A stretch of 64,000 nucleotides of DNA from Udeniomyces pyricola (lineage: Eukaryota > Basidiomycota > Tremellomycetes > Cystofilobasidiales > Mrakiaceae), in contig BCIK01000030.1 in NCBI GenBank assembly GCA_039545295.1, positions 186,001 through 250,000 of the forward strand, given 5' to 3'. Numbering within the stretch: position 1 is the stretch's first letter; each line of letters starts with the position of its first letter. Below, in pieces: positions 1-11,435 of the stretch. The notes below the pieces were generated by a model. That model had not been told where the DNA came from. It was given only the letters and a program-made list of their open reading frames with translations, and searched no databases. The position numbers and the translations under genes are program-made.

Positions 1-1166
1 AGTTCGGACGAGGAGCCCCAGGAGGTGCGAAAGAGAGCGTCAGACGTTAAGATGGTATCGAAGGTCAAGTGTCGGAAGTGACGAGAGAAGGGAAAGAAGA
101 AAGGGAACAGGTGGGAGATACATGCATGTCAGAAGCGGAGTCTTGGAGAACACTTTGAAACGATTACGCCAGACACTCTGTTTCTCTTCTATTCTTGTTC
201 TCGGTTGAGATCACACATGAGGGAAAGAAAAGATGGATTGGGAAGCTCTTGATGTAAGAAAAGGAGATAGAAAGGAAGAAGAGAGGGATATAAAGAATCA
301 TGTGCATCGCCAAACAGCGGGGAAGCATGGAAGCTGTGCTAACAGCCGCTGGGAACATGAAAACCAAAGACATCTAGATAGATACAGCAGATAAGGAAGA
401 CAACAACACAGAGAGGAAACCTGGAAGGAAGATTGGATAGATAGAGGAGCGAACCAAGGAGTATTGCCAAGAATACTCTTTCAGAGACGTACCTTGTCAT
501 CTCGACCGTCGAACCTCTTCTGCATATGCATACCCCCTGCCGCACCTCCGAATCCACCGCGCCCACCTCCAGTCGAGAAGCCGCCTCTTGCGGATGATCC
601 GCCGGCCGCTCCAGCGCCCATCTTATGAGAGGATGAGCGGGAGGAGCCATCGTCGACACCGGCAATGTAGATGGCAGCGGTGCCTTTACCCGGACGCGAC
701 GGCGGTAGACGACGCGCAATAACGGACGTCGAACGGGGGATCATGAAACCGTCGTCCTTGTACTCTATTTGAGGGAAGGGACAAAAAGATGAGCGAAACG
801 CGATATCGAGCGTATGACGCGTTAGTAAGCTCAACTAGGCCGGAGAAGGGGGGGGGGGGTGTCCACAGCAATGAATCCTTATGCCACACCGCTTCTTGTC
901 TTTGCCAGGGATGTCATGGCCGTCCTCAGCTGTGGAGCTGAGGTTTGAGATAGGTAGGTACATATGATACGTTGGGCAAGCGAGCGAGCGGACTGACCTT
1001 CCTCATTGCCGGCGTCATAGAGGCCAAGGTCAAAGTCCTTGCCATCGCCCATGTGGTTGGCAAGGATGATTTCCTTCTTGAGATCAAAGACGGAAATCCC
1101 GGTGCCATCGATGGGGAGGCGACTGTCTGTCTTTTGTGATTTGAAGCGGTAAAAGATACTAGACAT
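1..1166 (-). CDS. MPE1: MPE1/RBBP6-like DWNN-domain protein, 5' part only
   Basis: Subunit of the nuclear cleavage and polyadenylation factor that supports mRNA 3'-end processing. Two exons are visible: 998-1166 (starts with ATG, ends in phase 1 at a GTCAGT donor) and 493-764. Joined, they give a ubiquitin-like DWNN domain: it opens MSSIFYRFKSQKTDSRLPID, continues FDLKKEIILANHMGDGKDFD, and ends with PRSTSVIARRLPPSRPGKGT. A glycine-rich stretch with RGG-like repeats follows. The zinc knuckle and RING domains of the family are not seen, so the gene continues beyond the left edge; positions 1-492 read as intron (donor GTACGT just below 493) with no exon I can support. The start is only 171 bp from the divergent p24 gene, so a shared promoter is likely. 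Identity rests on the DWNN domain, which MPE1 and RBBP6 share. Confidence 0.85.
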
Positions 1167-1337
1167 GGTGGTTGGTTGGGTGGTGGTTGATGCGGTGGCG
1201 AGGCGAGGATGGTTTGTGTGTGGGTGAATGGATTTGATGCAAGTTAATGTGTATTTTATGATCGGTTTCCATAACCATCTGGCCGGAAATATACATCAAC
1301 CCAACGCATATACCCATCATCCACCACCCACCCCACC

Positions 1338-2665
1338 ATGCCTTCACCCACCCGTCTCTTCCTCCTCTTCATCCTCGCCCTCCTCCCCATAGCCAACGCC
1401 CTCCATTTCTATCTCGACGCAGCCGAAAACAAGTGTTTTCTCGAGGAGCTCCCCGTCGACACCATCGTCGAGGGTCCGTCCCAAGTCATCTTCTCCCCTT
1501 GGCGCCGTGCCCTCTCATCACCCCCATCGCCCAACTCAACTCACCCCTTGTTCTTACCTTTCATCAACCTTCAGGCCACTACAGCGCATTTGAGTGGAGT
1601 GATGACGCCCAAGGTGAGCATCATTCTCGGCCACGTTTCGCGCCGCCCTCGGCTCGTGATCTGTCTCATCGCCTACCTAACCCTTGCCGTCGCCCAATTC
1701 TACGACCGTCATGCTCACCACGTTTCTTACGCTTTCGATTTAACTCGCCTCTGGAACTACGCTAGACTTTGCTACTAACGAAGAGCTGGGCATCCAAGTG
1801 ACGGTCTTTGTGCGTAGCTGAACAAGAGAGGAACACACCTCATGTCAATCTTCGTTGACGCCTGCGGGATCGCCGCCAACACACGCATCCAAGTCGCGTC
1901 ACCCCCCCCCCCTCCCCCCTTTTAACGACGACCACGCTAGCGAGAGACAGATATCCTTCTTTGTGGTGCTGCATGGCTCATACTTCCTACGATATCTTCT
2001 CTCTTCGCTCGACAGGAGGCTGAATCGAACCACCAAGTCGTCAACACCCGAGGAACATCGGACGGTCGATTCACCTTTACATCTCACGAAGCGTTCGTGT
2101 CGACCAGCCTTTCTCTATCTCATCACCTTTGACTCCTGCATATATAGTTTACAGGCCGTAACAGTACCCATCGCTCATTTGTGCACTACTACCTTCAACG
2201 CATCTGCTGTCAACACTCGAATCGTGTAGTGGAGATCACAAAATCTGCCTGCAGACGAACCGGACCGGGTCGTGGTTTCATGATTCGCATGTCAAAATGT
2301 CAGTCATCCCCTTCTCACGTGTGCACTCTTACCCTCACTCGTGCCGATCCATCAACTCATATCGAATGTGCCTTTCATCCATTGGTCAGGTACCTTGATC
2401 TCGCTGTTGGTTCCGCTCGTCACGACGTTGAGTTCGTTCTCTCCTCCTTTCTATTTCTACCCTCCTTCTCATCCCTCATCCTTTGTCTCCCCCTCCCCGT
2501 GAGTTTACATCGCGCAGTCTCGTGTTAATTTCCACGCTCTGCTTATCTCTTCGCTTTGATACAGAGGTGACCGTGTCCATCTGACAGACCTCGCGTCAAA
2601 AGTCGCCGATCTCAATAAGAAAGTGGCTGATATCCGTCGAGAGCAACAATTCCAACGAGAGGTTC

Positions 2666-2700
<35 letters not shown>

Positions 2701-3395
2701 GCTCCTCAAGTTCACTGCTCTCTCCTCTGTCCCTTTTTCATGGGAGCACTCTTCTTTTCCCCTCTCTTGACTCTGGTCTGCGTGTCCTTGTGTGGCTGGA
2801 CTTGGTCGCGGAGTTGTTCTCAAGTCCAGTTCACCCACGTACTCGCCTTGTCCATGCCTCAACTCAACTCACCTCATCTCTCTCTCATCCGACCCCTTCC
2901 TCTTCTATGCTTTCCTCTCCTCCCCCTTCTTTTTTCGCTCCTTTCTCCCATCGTGTTTATTCTTCATCTCAGGCCGAAAGCGCGTTCCGGGACTTGTCCG
3001 AACTGACGAACTCGCGTGCCGTCTGGTGGAGCGCGCTCCAAATCGTCATCATCATCGGCACGTGTGTCTGGCAAACCAAGACTCTCAGGGTTCGTTCTTT
3101 TCTCTTCTTTTCCTGCGTTCTTCGATCTTTGAGTTTTGGAGTGACAGTGGTGTAGGAGGAGGGTGCTTGTTGGAATGCATAGAAAAGCAGAATCTTGAGG
3201 GTTTTAAGCTAGGAACAGCACAATCAGGACGAAGAAGAAGAAGAAGGAAAAAAAAACGCGCTAATATAAGCCTTCTTTGCTTTTCCCCGTTCTCTCTTTT
3301 TTTTAATTTTTTTTTTTTTCTGGTTCCTTGCTGTCTTCCTTTTCAACCTCCAAATCCCCTCTCAGAAATTCTTCTCGGAAAAGCGTCTGCGATGA
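1338..3395 (+). CDS. ERP1: p24 family cargo receptor, alpha (Erp1-like) type
   Basis: Type I membrane protein cycling between ER and Golgi in COPII/COPI vesicles and sorting cargo such as GPI-anchored proteins. Nine exons with consistent phases: 1338-1473, 1575-1613, 1766-1809, 2016-2092, 2230-2298, 2390-2431, 2565-2661, 2973-3089, 3366-3395; 216 residues, normal for the family. A signal peptide (about 1-20) is followed by a GOLD domain starting LHFYLDAAENKCFLEELP and containing RFTFTSHEAGDHKICL; a coiled coil follows, then a membrane span (AVWWSALQIVIIIGTCVWQ, about 184-202). The tail comes from a separate 30-nt exon and reads KFFSEKRLR: the FF pair is the usual COPII signal, and basic residues stand where alpha p24 proteins have KK. 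Four of the eight introns begin GTTCGT. The assignment to p24 is firm; the Erp1 label is by resemblance of KCF-EE and the FF tail. Confidence 0.93.
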
Positions 3396-4659
3396 TCGAA
3401 GGGAACGACGGAAGAACTCAGAGGCCGGGATGATGGGTTGGTTGGGATGACAATCGATGCCGCCCTGACTTAATCCAAAGCAGAACAGAGTAAAGGGTCC
3501 AAAGATCAAGGCTGGGGAAGAAAAAGGAGAAGGAAGGGGTTAGAACCCGGGCATCGAAGGATACCAAGCTATCATGGTGCATGCATGCAGGATGAGAAGG
3601 AGGGGTCCCGTTCAGATGATTCATGAGTGGCTTTTTTTTTGTTACACATAATATATGTCCATATACATACGTGCATATCACCAAAACACGTGCAGCTTAC
3701 TTCAGTAGACTAGTTGGACGTGAATGATCGAAATGAGGTGTCGCTCCTATCTTGATAGTACTTTTACCACGATATGTTACAGTAGATATTCCTTTGATAG
3801 TAGCGCGATGTACGATCGAACATCACCATGATGATGAATTCAAGCTACGCAGTAGAAAAGCAGGCTTGTACAAGCTCGTATTAGCCGGGTTAGTTCATAA
3901 CAGTCTATCTTCGTTTTTATATCTCTTGTTCCTTTTATTTTTGGGTGTCTGCTCCATGAAGATATATACCGAAGTGATTCCTACCAAGACCGCAATCGCG
4001 GCTCCAATTCACCCATTTTCACCGAACGAACCACATAAATCGATTCCTCGTCATCGTCCTCCTTCAGTCTTCTCCTGATTCAGCAACAAAATCCTGAGCT
4101 TCCTCGGACCACCTACATTTTTTTTTCGGTGTTCAGAGGAAGAAGGGAGGGAGGGGGAGGGACAAGTTAAAGGATGTGTTTGTTCAGTTTGACACGAAGA
4201 ACCATGCATAAGTCAAGTGACGAGAGACCGAACGTGACAAATTAAAAAGTTGGCATGCTAGTCCTTCTGCTTGATCGACCGATCGCAGTTGAAGTAGTGG
4301 TCAGATCAGAATGAACGAGGTGCTGAATGAGAGGCCTTCTTGTAGTTGGCTAGTAGCGTGTTCGGCCGCTGGAGGTAGCCGTCGGAAACGGAGGAAGGTG
4401 TGTGTTTTGCGATTAAATTTATGGTAGGAAGGGAAGGAGGAAGAGAACTCACCCAACTAGTAGGTATACATGCGTTAGTTCGGTTTGGATTAGTTTCGGT
4501 TGTCGTCGTTGACATCGTTGGGGATCGATCGGTCCAGAACGAGTTATGATTGAAGCCCGATGGATGTCAAAGTTGGGGATGGAAATATGAAGTAAGCGAT
4601 GCACAACGGTCAGTGAACACGACAAATGATGCGTTAGCGAGTCGGAAAAGGGAGGGTTA
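3396..4659. other. intergenic region, convergent p24 and SFR1 ends
   Basis: No convincing gene. The first 250 bases are presumably p24 3' UTR. Short T- and A-runs occur. A 69-codon minus-strand ATG frame (4306-4515) might be a downstream exon of the SFR1-like gene, because a GTGAGT donor-like site lies inside it, but no family resemblance supports it. Confidence 0.5.
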
Positions 4660-6385
4660 AAGTCTGAAGTATGGATGACCTGAGAAAGTAAAGTACTAAA
4701 AAAACGTGCAACGGCTCAGATGGACTACGATCAATAGGAGCCATGACTTACAAAGTCCCGGATCGACGGCACACCGTTCCCGAAGCATTTTTCCGATCGT
4801 CCATTCTCTCTCTTCTTCTTCTTCTTCTTTCTCCTCTTCTTTTTCTGGTTGCTTAACTTTGCTACTTAAACGACCTGCTCGACCCGCCCAATCTTTTCCA
4901 ATTCCAAGATCTGATTCCTCCCTCTTTTCCTCCTTCTCCTCATCGACTTGCATCTCCAACTTCTCACTCCTTTCCCACTCTTGCTTCCTCTGCATCCTCT
5001 CCGTACTCGCATCCATCAATGCCTCCACATATCCACCCTTCGAGGTCTCCCGAATCGTCTCCTGACCCCATTCACCGACGTCCCTCGCGTCTCTCCCCCA
5101 AGAAGCCAAAGTCGTCCTCATTGGTCTTCGTCCTGGCTGTCTGTGGCGAGAACGAACGTGCATCTGGCTCGGAGAAGGAGGTGAAGATGAAGAAGGCGAG
5201 AGCTCTGTCGCATCCAATGAGGGAACTCTGTCCCTCCTCTCAGACTTCATCGAAGAAGGGCCAGCGAATGGGTGGGACGAGAAGGGAGAGCAAGTGAATG
5301 TGGAGGAAGAGGTAGCAAACGCATCCGTAGGAAACGACGAAGACAAAGGAGCACTGTCGAAAGATTGGGAGAAGAAGGAAGGCGGAGATGATGATGGGAA
5401 AGGAGGAAGTTCGGAATCGAAGCAGGCAGCTTGAGACATGGCGGGTTGGGCAAAGAGGAGCTCGGATCTGACACAACAGAAATCATAGGGTAAGATAAGC
5501 ATGAAGGTGAGCTTTTAAGAAAGAAGATGATTTGGGTGAAGCCTTGATGATGTAACTTTGAATTCGATCACCGATCATCCACCCAGAACGAAACATACAT
5601 AGCCACTTGAAACGGAAAAAAGATACGCACATCTCTCTCCCGACCCTCTTCCATTTGCGTACCGACTTCTCTTGCCTGGCTTCCTCCTTTGCCCCTTCGA
5701 CCGTAGTAAGCCTCAGGGCTTGCTTAAGCACTTGAATTTTAGATTCAGTTTCCCGAAGGGTGCGGACAGAAGCCCCCGAAGGGATGACGCCGTGATTGTG
5801 AGCGGTACGCTTGGGAAGCGGAGATTTGAACGGCTTGCTAGCTCGAATGGAGCTGGTGAGTCGAGACTTTTTGGTCGAGGACGAAGACAGCAGAGGGAGC
5901 GGCAGGTGTGATGGAGATGGCGAGGATGTTGCGGAAGCTGAAGATGAATTGGTTACAGCTGATGATAAGGGACCGTGAGATTTCGATGCAACGCTAGGGG
6001 AGATATATGAATCTGGTCGACTCAAAGCTATGTGGGACGTGGCGTTGTGAGGTACATTTGCGGCAGATGTGTATCGTGAAGAAAATCCATCGGATATGGA
6101 AGCAGACCTTGGCGATTCGAGAGAAGGATGCAACACTGGTCGATGAAGAAGAGGAGGCTTGAATGGTCGTCGAACGGCAGGTGACGACGTTGTCGCATCA
6201 GGCTTCCATAGTGTCACACCAGATCTCGGAGAAGACGACGGGGGTAACAATAAGACACTATCTCGCGGAACTTCCTTTGGTGAGTTCACACGTCTCGATG
6301 TGGGAGAGGACGTAGGCTCGGAGCGGGAGATAAGGGGAGACTTGAAGGGACGTTTAAGTTGCCTCTCGGAGCGCTCGCGAGCCGT
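4660..6385 (-). CDS. SFR1: Swi5-dependent recombination factor SFR1/MEI5-like
   Basis: Partner of Swi5; the complex stabilises Rad51/Dmc1 filaments in recombinational repair and meiosis. Two large exons join in phase 2: 5631-6385 and 4752-5467. The first is disordered and carries repeated Sfr1-type basic motifs (LKRPFKSPL near the start, SKPFKSPLPKR later). It then enters the conserved C-terminal domain with SKIQVLKQALRL and, across the splice, RKWKRVGREISELLF. The second exon is rich in Ser and Glu and ends with REWTIGKMLRERCAVDPGL, which matches the family's closing block. The last few residues depend on a further splice (donor GTAAGT at 4751); the best acceptor gives a stop near 4660. Exon 5631-6385 has no in-frame ATG and begins at a CTAG acceptor, so translation must start in an upstream exon, possibly those listed under 6386-8445. 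Confidence 0.72.
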
Positions 6386-8445
6386 CTAGATGAATGAATT
6401 GGCATGGAACAGGACCAAAGGTTTTTCGTAAGCTCCAATGTTAATCATCGAAATCTTGGTGCGCTTTCGATGTGCACAAAAAAATGCAACACTAACGAGT
6501 GCCAACGTGGGCCCATCCTCGGGAGCTTTGCGTTTGAGTATCAACTGACTGGTTTGGAACTAATAAAACAAACACAAATATGCTTAGCGATAGAACCGCT
6601 ATAATCTTGGTCAGAAATCGACACATAGAGGACGCAGCTTACAACCACAGGGCCTGATTCATCTTGCTCTTGCTGGCCGGCAGGCGTGATTGAAAGCGAG
6701 ACCGGGGACGCCTCAGAGACGATGTTGTCCTTGGCCAGAGAATCAAACGTGGCCAATTTAGGAAGCAAACAGCTCAGTTACACAGAGACGTGATTGATGA
6801 GAAGATCAGAGGGCTGGTCTCACTGAGGTAGAGACCTCGACTTGGGCACGCTCGTCGGCGGGAGTCGTCGTGCGAGACCCAGCTGCATCAAACTTGGAGG
6901 GATAGAATACATCAGTTTGAAGCACATGTGTCATGAGAACAGTAATTACTTCAGTGCTGCACTCACCTCGTTTCCGGTCACATCTACGCGGGAAGCGTTG
7001 GCCGTCGATATGTCTGACGAGTCGTGTTGAAACGGCGATTGCCAGCTCAGTTGCTTATCTACACATTCCAAGTTGTCATGCGCTGCTGGCTCGGTCTTCA
7101 AGAAAGAAGAACATTCAGTGACAGTGTCATGTTAGCCATCGCGATGACCGCAATAATAGACGTGCTGCAAGAAGATGGTTTCTACGAGAATGTCGAGATA
7201 AGCCATCGTCGTCTTGGCGGTGACATTGCACAATGCCTCCGGGTCAGAGAGATGGGGCCTGGAATTTGTATCGCCAGGAGGTATCGTATAGGTGAGGAAA
7301 GGAGGTGGAGTATAGCACAGTGTTGTCGAGGTAAGAGGTGCAACCAAGTCCATGACAGATTCGGGCTATAGGGAGAAACGTAAATTCGATCAGGATCAAG
7401 CTGGTACGAAGAAAATCGAAACAAGCCGTATATCAAGTGAAAGCTCAGACCATATGCGATATTTCTAGAGGCTCTTCAGTGTGGATGCTATTCTGACTCT
7501 GCAGGTTCGAGCCGGGGGACTGAAAGTGACGATACAATAAACATCCATGTTACCGGCTGAAGAACCTTAACGAAGGAGAAGCGCACCATGGAAGGCGATG
7601 GCATGAAAAGCTGGCTTTCTCCTTCCTCGTAGATGGTCTGTACCGAATTCATCCAGACAAGATCAGCGGCGCAAATCGACTAGTCTCATCAAGGAATCAG
7701 TCCAGCATGTTGTGCTAACGTAAAGAGCTCGAGTAAAGCAGTCCAGGGTGTCACCCTAGGTACAATAGCAACGTGGATGTCAGAAGTCGTGAACTACTCC
7801 GATTTGTTACCTGGGGTGAGAGGGGTGTCTTGACTGTTAAAACTAATGATGAAGGTTTCTCTCGTACTCTCTCATCCGTCATGCTTGAGATGTGGCATGA
7901 ACTCAATGACCCCAAGCTGTTGCCGTGATCATACGTATCGGGTCGCTGTCGTGGAGACAGCATCGACTTGCTCTCGTCATCGCGCAGCTCATGCAAGAAC
8001 GCCTCGAGATCGTATGAAGCTAGTGGAACGTAGGCTACGCTGTTATGACTGGCCGGTACGATAGGCTGATCATGAGCGGGAGATGTAGGATGGGCAAAAA
8101 CGACGGACGTGGCGTGATCTTCGTTGTTGTGGGAAGGTACAGGTGAGTTGATGGCAACCTCGCTCGAAACCTCAGAACGCGTCGAGACTAGGTCAGAACC
8201 GGGTCCTGACGGGTGGAGGAGAGCGGTAGACGACAGAGTTGGTTTGATGAGTGAAGTCATGGTATCCGGTTGGCCTGTAGGATGAGGAGCCAAGGGAACG
8301 GTTTGAGTGGGCTGTATGCGGTTCAGTCAGGTAGGAAAGTCAGCCTCGAGAACGTTTCGGTCGTTGGGCGTCAAACGAAAGCGTTAGGTGAGCAGACATT
8401 GAGATGAGGCCATGCATCATGTTCGGAATGTTTTGTTTGAGTCAT
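6386..8445 (-). CDS. unidentified disordered multi-exon protein, or 5' part of the SFR1 gene
   Basis: Not recognised. ATG at 8445 opens a 23-codon exon that splices (GTTTGA donor, ACAG acceptor near 8312) into a long Ser/Thr/Pro-rich exon ending ...VLTVKTPLSPQ at a GTAACA donor near 7810. Downstream minus-strand exons can be read near 7640-7560, 7355-7170, 7110-6965, 6900-6830 and 6770-6640. The last is LLPKLATFDSLAKDN..., followed by FQTSQLILKRKAPEDGPTLA at about 6560-6500. That frame reaches a GTTAGT site in phase 0 and otherwise stays open until the TAG at 6386-6388, which is also the acceptor of the SFR1 exon. So this is either a separate gene stopping at 6386 or the N-terminal half of SFR1. 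Composition is low-complexity throughout, with no domain visible. Confidence 0.45.
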
Positions 8446-8766
8446 GATGAGAACAGGAGGGTTGGTTCGATTGTTATGGGACCAGGTGAAGTTTTCAAGA
8501 CGATGAAATTACAAGGATGCAGCGTGTTGATGCGAGCTGTACGTCGTTGGCGGGGGAGAAGTCCATCGACTGGGCTCAACATGGGACACCGGACAAGCGT
8601 GGCGTCGGATTTCGGACCTCCCCGATATGGATCGAACCAGTAACATCAATAACCTTCTGCTATACACCTTCCTCGCTCCCCATTCCATCATATTCCACCC
8701 GGACTTTCACCACTTCGGTCCACGGCAAAGCGCACCGCCATTCAACGCCAACGGCTTGGAACGCAC
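8446..8766. promoter_or_regulatory. divergent intergenic region upstream of IPK1
   Basis: About 320 bases separate the ATG at 8445 (minus) from the IPK1 ATG at 8767 (plus), so both promoters must lie here or overlap. I see no clear TATA box or repeat. The segment 8640-8766 is relatively C-rich on the plus strand, as expected for a fungal 5' leader. Confidence 0.4.
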
Positions 8767-11041
8767 ATGATCGACCTCACTGAGACTAGCCCTTCAGCTT
8801 GGGCGTATGCGTCCGAAGGTCAGTCGTGACAACACAACCGGATGTGCTTGCTTCTTCCGCAACCTCGTCAGAGATGACTTTACAATGAGAATCCTATCGT
8901 CTTTCACATCTACCAATTCTACTTGCTCCAGTATGTGTTGCATATCCTAGAGTCTTTGCTAACTTGCTTGTACTGCGGACGTGCACCCATCACCCCCCCC
9001 CCCTTACCTTTCGGTTGCTTCATCTCTCATCTCCTACCACCTCCCATCTCCCATTTCCCTATCACAGGCGGAGCCAATATCGTATTTCGCAACATCGATC
9101 CAGATGCGCTACCTCAATTTGCCAACAAGGTTCTTCGGCTCAGGAAAAAGACAGCCAACATACCCAAGGCAAACGCGTCAGGCTCCGTTGGGTCTCCACC
9201 GGTGGTGGCCCATGCCGGATCGACTACTTTCGAGCCAGCCAGAAATCCTCACACCCACAAGCTATCACCCTCAAGTCGTTCCGAGCTTTGCAATGCCAGT
9301 AGCAGCATTAGTGACGCGTTCCTAACCCACGTGATAACCCCACTCATCACGCAACAGTTTCTTCCTTCTCAACAACCGATCCGGCTCGCTAACCCAACCT
9401 TTTTGAGCACGCTCGACCGAGCATCTCGTTCCGCTCGGCCGCAATGGCGGCTGGCATCCTCACCGCACACTGAAGACCTTGCGCATGTAGAGGGGCCGGA
9501 GGTTGGAGGGATCGATTGGGATGCGGAGGAAGGGCTCCTCGTCGAGGATCTCACTGGCGGCGTCATGCACACGCCTTTACACAATCCCAATCACAGCCAC
9601 ACTTCCAGTCCCGAGATCACAGTCCTAGCTGTGGAGATCAAGCCGAAATGGGGATTTCTTCCATCATCTTCATCAACGGCGGAGCGACCAGGGACAAGTC
9701 GAATGTCGAATGAGACGAAGGAACTCAAGGGGAAGTTCTGTAGGACGTGCATGCATCGGAGATTGAAGCTCCAAGTGGGAGAGCAATCGGAACTCTGGTC
9801 AAGAAGCCGAGAGATAGAGAACATCGACGAGACGACTTCTCAAGAAGAGCATGAGGTGGACAACCAAAGTACGCATATATCCTCGTTTGCACTTTTTGAA
9901 CAGCAGCAAGACTTTGTCGTGTTTGACCCAGCTCAACGTCCTTACCCTCAACATCCCTCGTCTTTGTCATATCGTGCCCTCGTACCCACACACAGCGATT
10001 GCTGCCGACTACTGTCCGCTCGATCTCTTCTCCAACGAGCCCACACGTGTCTCTCGGGCTCTTGCTGAGCTTTGGAAAGACTGGAACGATAGCCGAGGAA
10101 CCAGCAATTCGCTAAGATGCTTTGTGAATGGAACAAAAATCGACCCGAACGAGGTCATTCCTATCTTTTCTCCTCTCACAAACGAAACGAAAATATCAGT
10201 TGGTTCAATCCGATGAAAATTATGACGTTGGGCTGATGTTTTGTTACTCTTCGCTTGTCAATCGCGTCCTGTGATTGCCGACCTCTCCTTGCATGATCAA
10301 TTTTTTCGTTTTTATAAACGGTCCACTTTCCAGTCAGACGTTCTAGAGACCCTGTTATCTGCCCATATTGCCAACACAACGCCTTTTTCAAACGTCGCTA
10401 GCACGACCACCCTTCTCAACTTCATCACGATTCTCACACCCATCCTAAGCTCAACCTCGCTCTTGACTCGTCTGTCTTCTCTCCAAAGAGATCTCGATCC
10501 ATTCGACGTTGAAGGGATCTACCCCTTGCTCTTCCCTACCGCTCACGATCCTTCATCAACCTTGGCTGCGGGTTTAACCTCCGTCGAACCCGACATGTCG
10601 CAGCCGACTGTAGAAGAATTCGCCGACTTTGTCACCAAGTTCCTCGAAACCCCAGATGGATCTGATCGGGTCAACGGAATGACTCCGAGTGCCTTTACGC
10701 CTTGTTTGAGCTGGACGTCTCGTGAAAGCTTGATTGCATTTCTGCTTTCGGCGACGTTCAAAGATTGTTCCCTCGTGATTCGAATCCCCCTCCTTTCCTC
10801 CTCCTCCTCCTCCCTTCCGTCCTCCCACCTCGATCAGCTTCTAGACGAACCGACCAGTGGGAACGCGCCTTCTTCATCCACGTTGACGCCCATCATCAAG
10901 CTCATCGATCTCGATCCGAAACCAGCCGGGAAGTTGGCAAAGTGGTACGCGTTAGATCGAGAGATCGTCGAATGTTTCCGGGCGTGGTTGAAGAGTGAGA
11001 CGCAACGGGGTCGAAGAAGCAAACCAGAGTGTAGGACATGA
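8767..11041 (+). CDS. IPK1: inositol-pentakisphosphate 2-kinase
   Basis: Phosphorylates inositol pentakisphosphate at the 2-position with ATP to make phytate (IP6), which supports mRNA export and is the precursor of inositol pyrophosphates. Four exons: 8767-8818, 9068-9868, 9996-10153, 10334-11041; 572 residues. Exon 1 joins to give AYASEGGANIVFRNIDP, the family's N-terminal EGxANxVF block, followed by KVLRLRKK. The IPK1 signature VLAVEIKPKWGFLPSSS is present, followed by CRTCMHRRLKLQ. AADYCPLDLFS precedes the C-lobe. The C-terminal block (SATFKDCSLVIRI, then KLIDLDPKPAGKLAKW) contains the conserved IDLDPKP. Intron 1 contains an 11-12 nt C-run. The exon 3 to exon 4 join removes 180 nt; an alternative read-through stops early at 10216, so the spliced form is preferred. 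Confidence 0.93.
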
Positions 11042-11435
11042 AGATTAGAACGGAAATATGTAGACTTTTTTTTTCTCAAGTTTTTTTTTTCAGCATATAT
11101 GTATATATAGTAACAATCTGAACTTTGAGCGGCCTGAGACGACAGGCTGTTGCCTTTTTATCACGGGAAACCATCAGCATCTCATTTCCTCGCCATATAT
11201 ATATATATATGTAAGCAGAGGTACATGTGGACATATGTATCATGGAATACAACTTGGGAGAAATCATGTACGGTGTCCACTGCGTTGAGAAAGGTATGGC
11301 GAGGGCATGTAAGCTGAAGAGGTCGAAGGCGGACGTATTCGTGTTTGGTGTTGATGCTCTCTTGCATCGTGTGATGCTAGGGGTATGAAGGCTATCATTG
11401 CATTGAATCGAGAGAGATTCATATGAATGGATCAA
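11042..11435. other. convergent 3' intergenic region
   Basis: No gene. It holds poly-T runs just after the IPK1 stop (11067-11091) and a (TA)n tract at 11195-11210, flanking the presumed 3' ends of IPK1 and of the RING gene to its right. Confidence 0.5.

Noticed and set aside
2623..3006. Long plus-strand open frame crossing the p24 introns, including a 30-nt T-run
   Set aside because: It is read-through of intron 7; splicing at GTTCGT and CTCAG restores the conserved p24 sequence.
4306..4515. 69-codon minus-strand ATG frame downstream of SFR1
   Set aside because: No resemblance to the Sfr1 C terminus and no convincing acceptor linking it; kept as a possibility only.
8590..8660. Possible tRNA-like GATCGAACC sequence upstream of IPK1
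   Set aside because: No cloverleaf can be built; it is intergenic promoter sequence.
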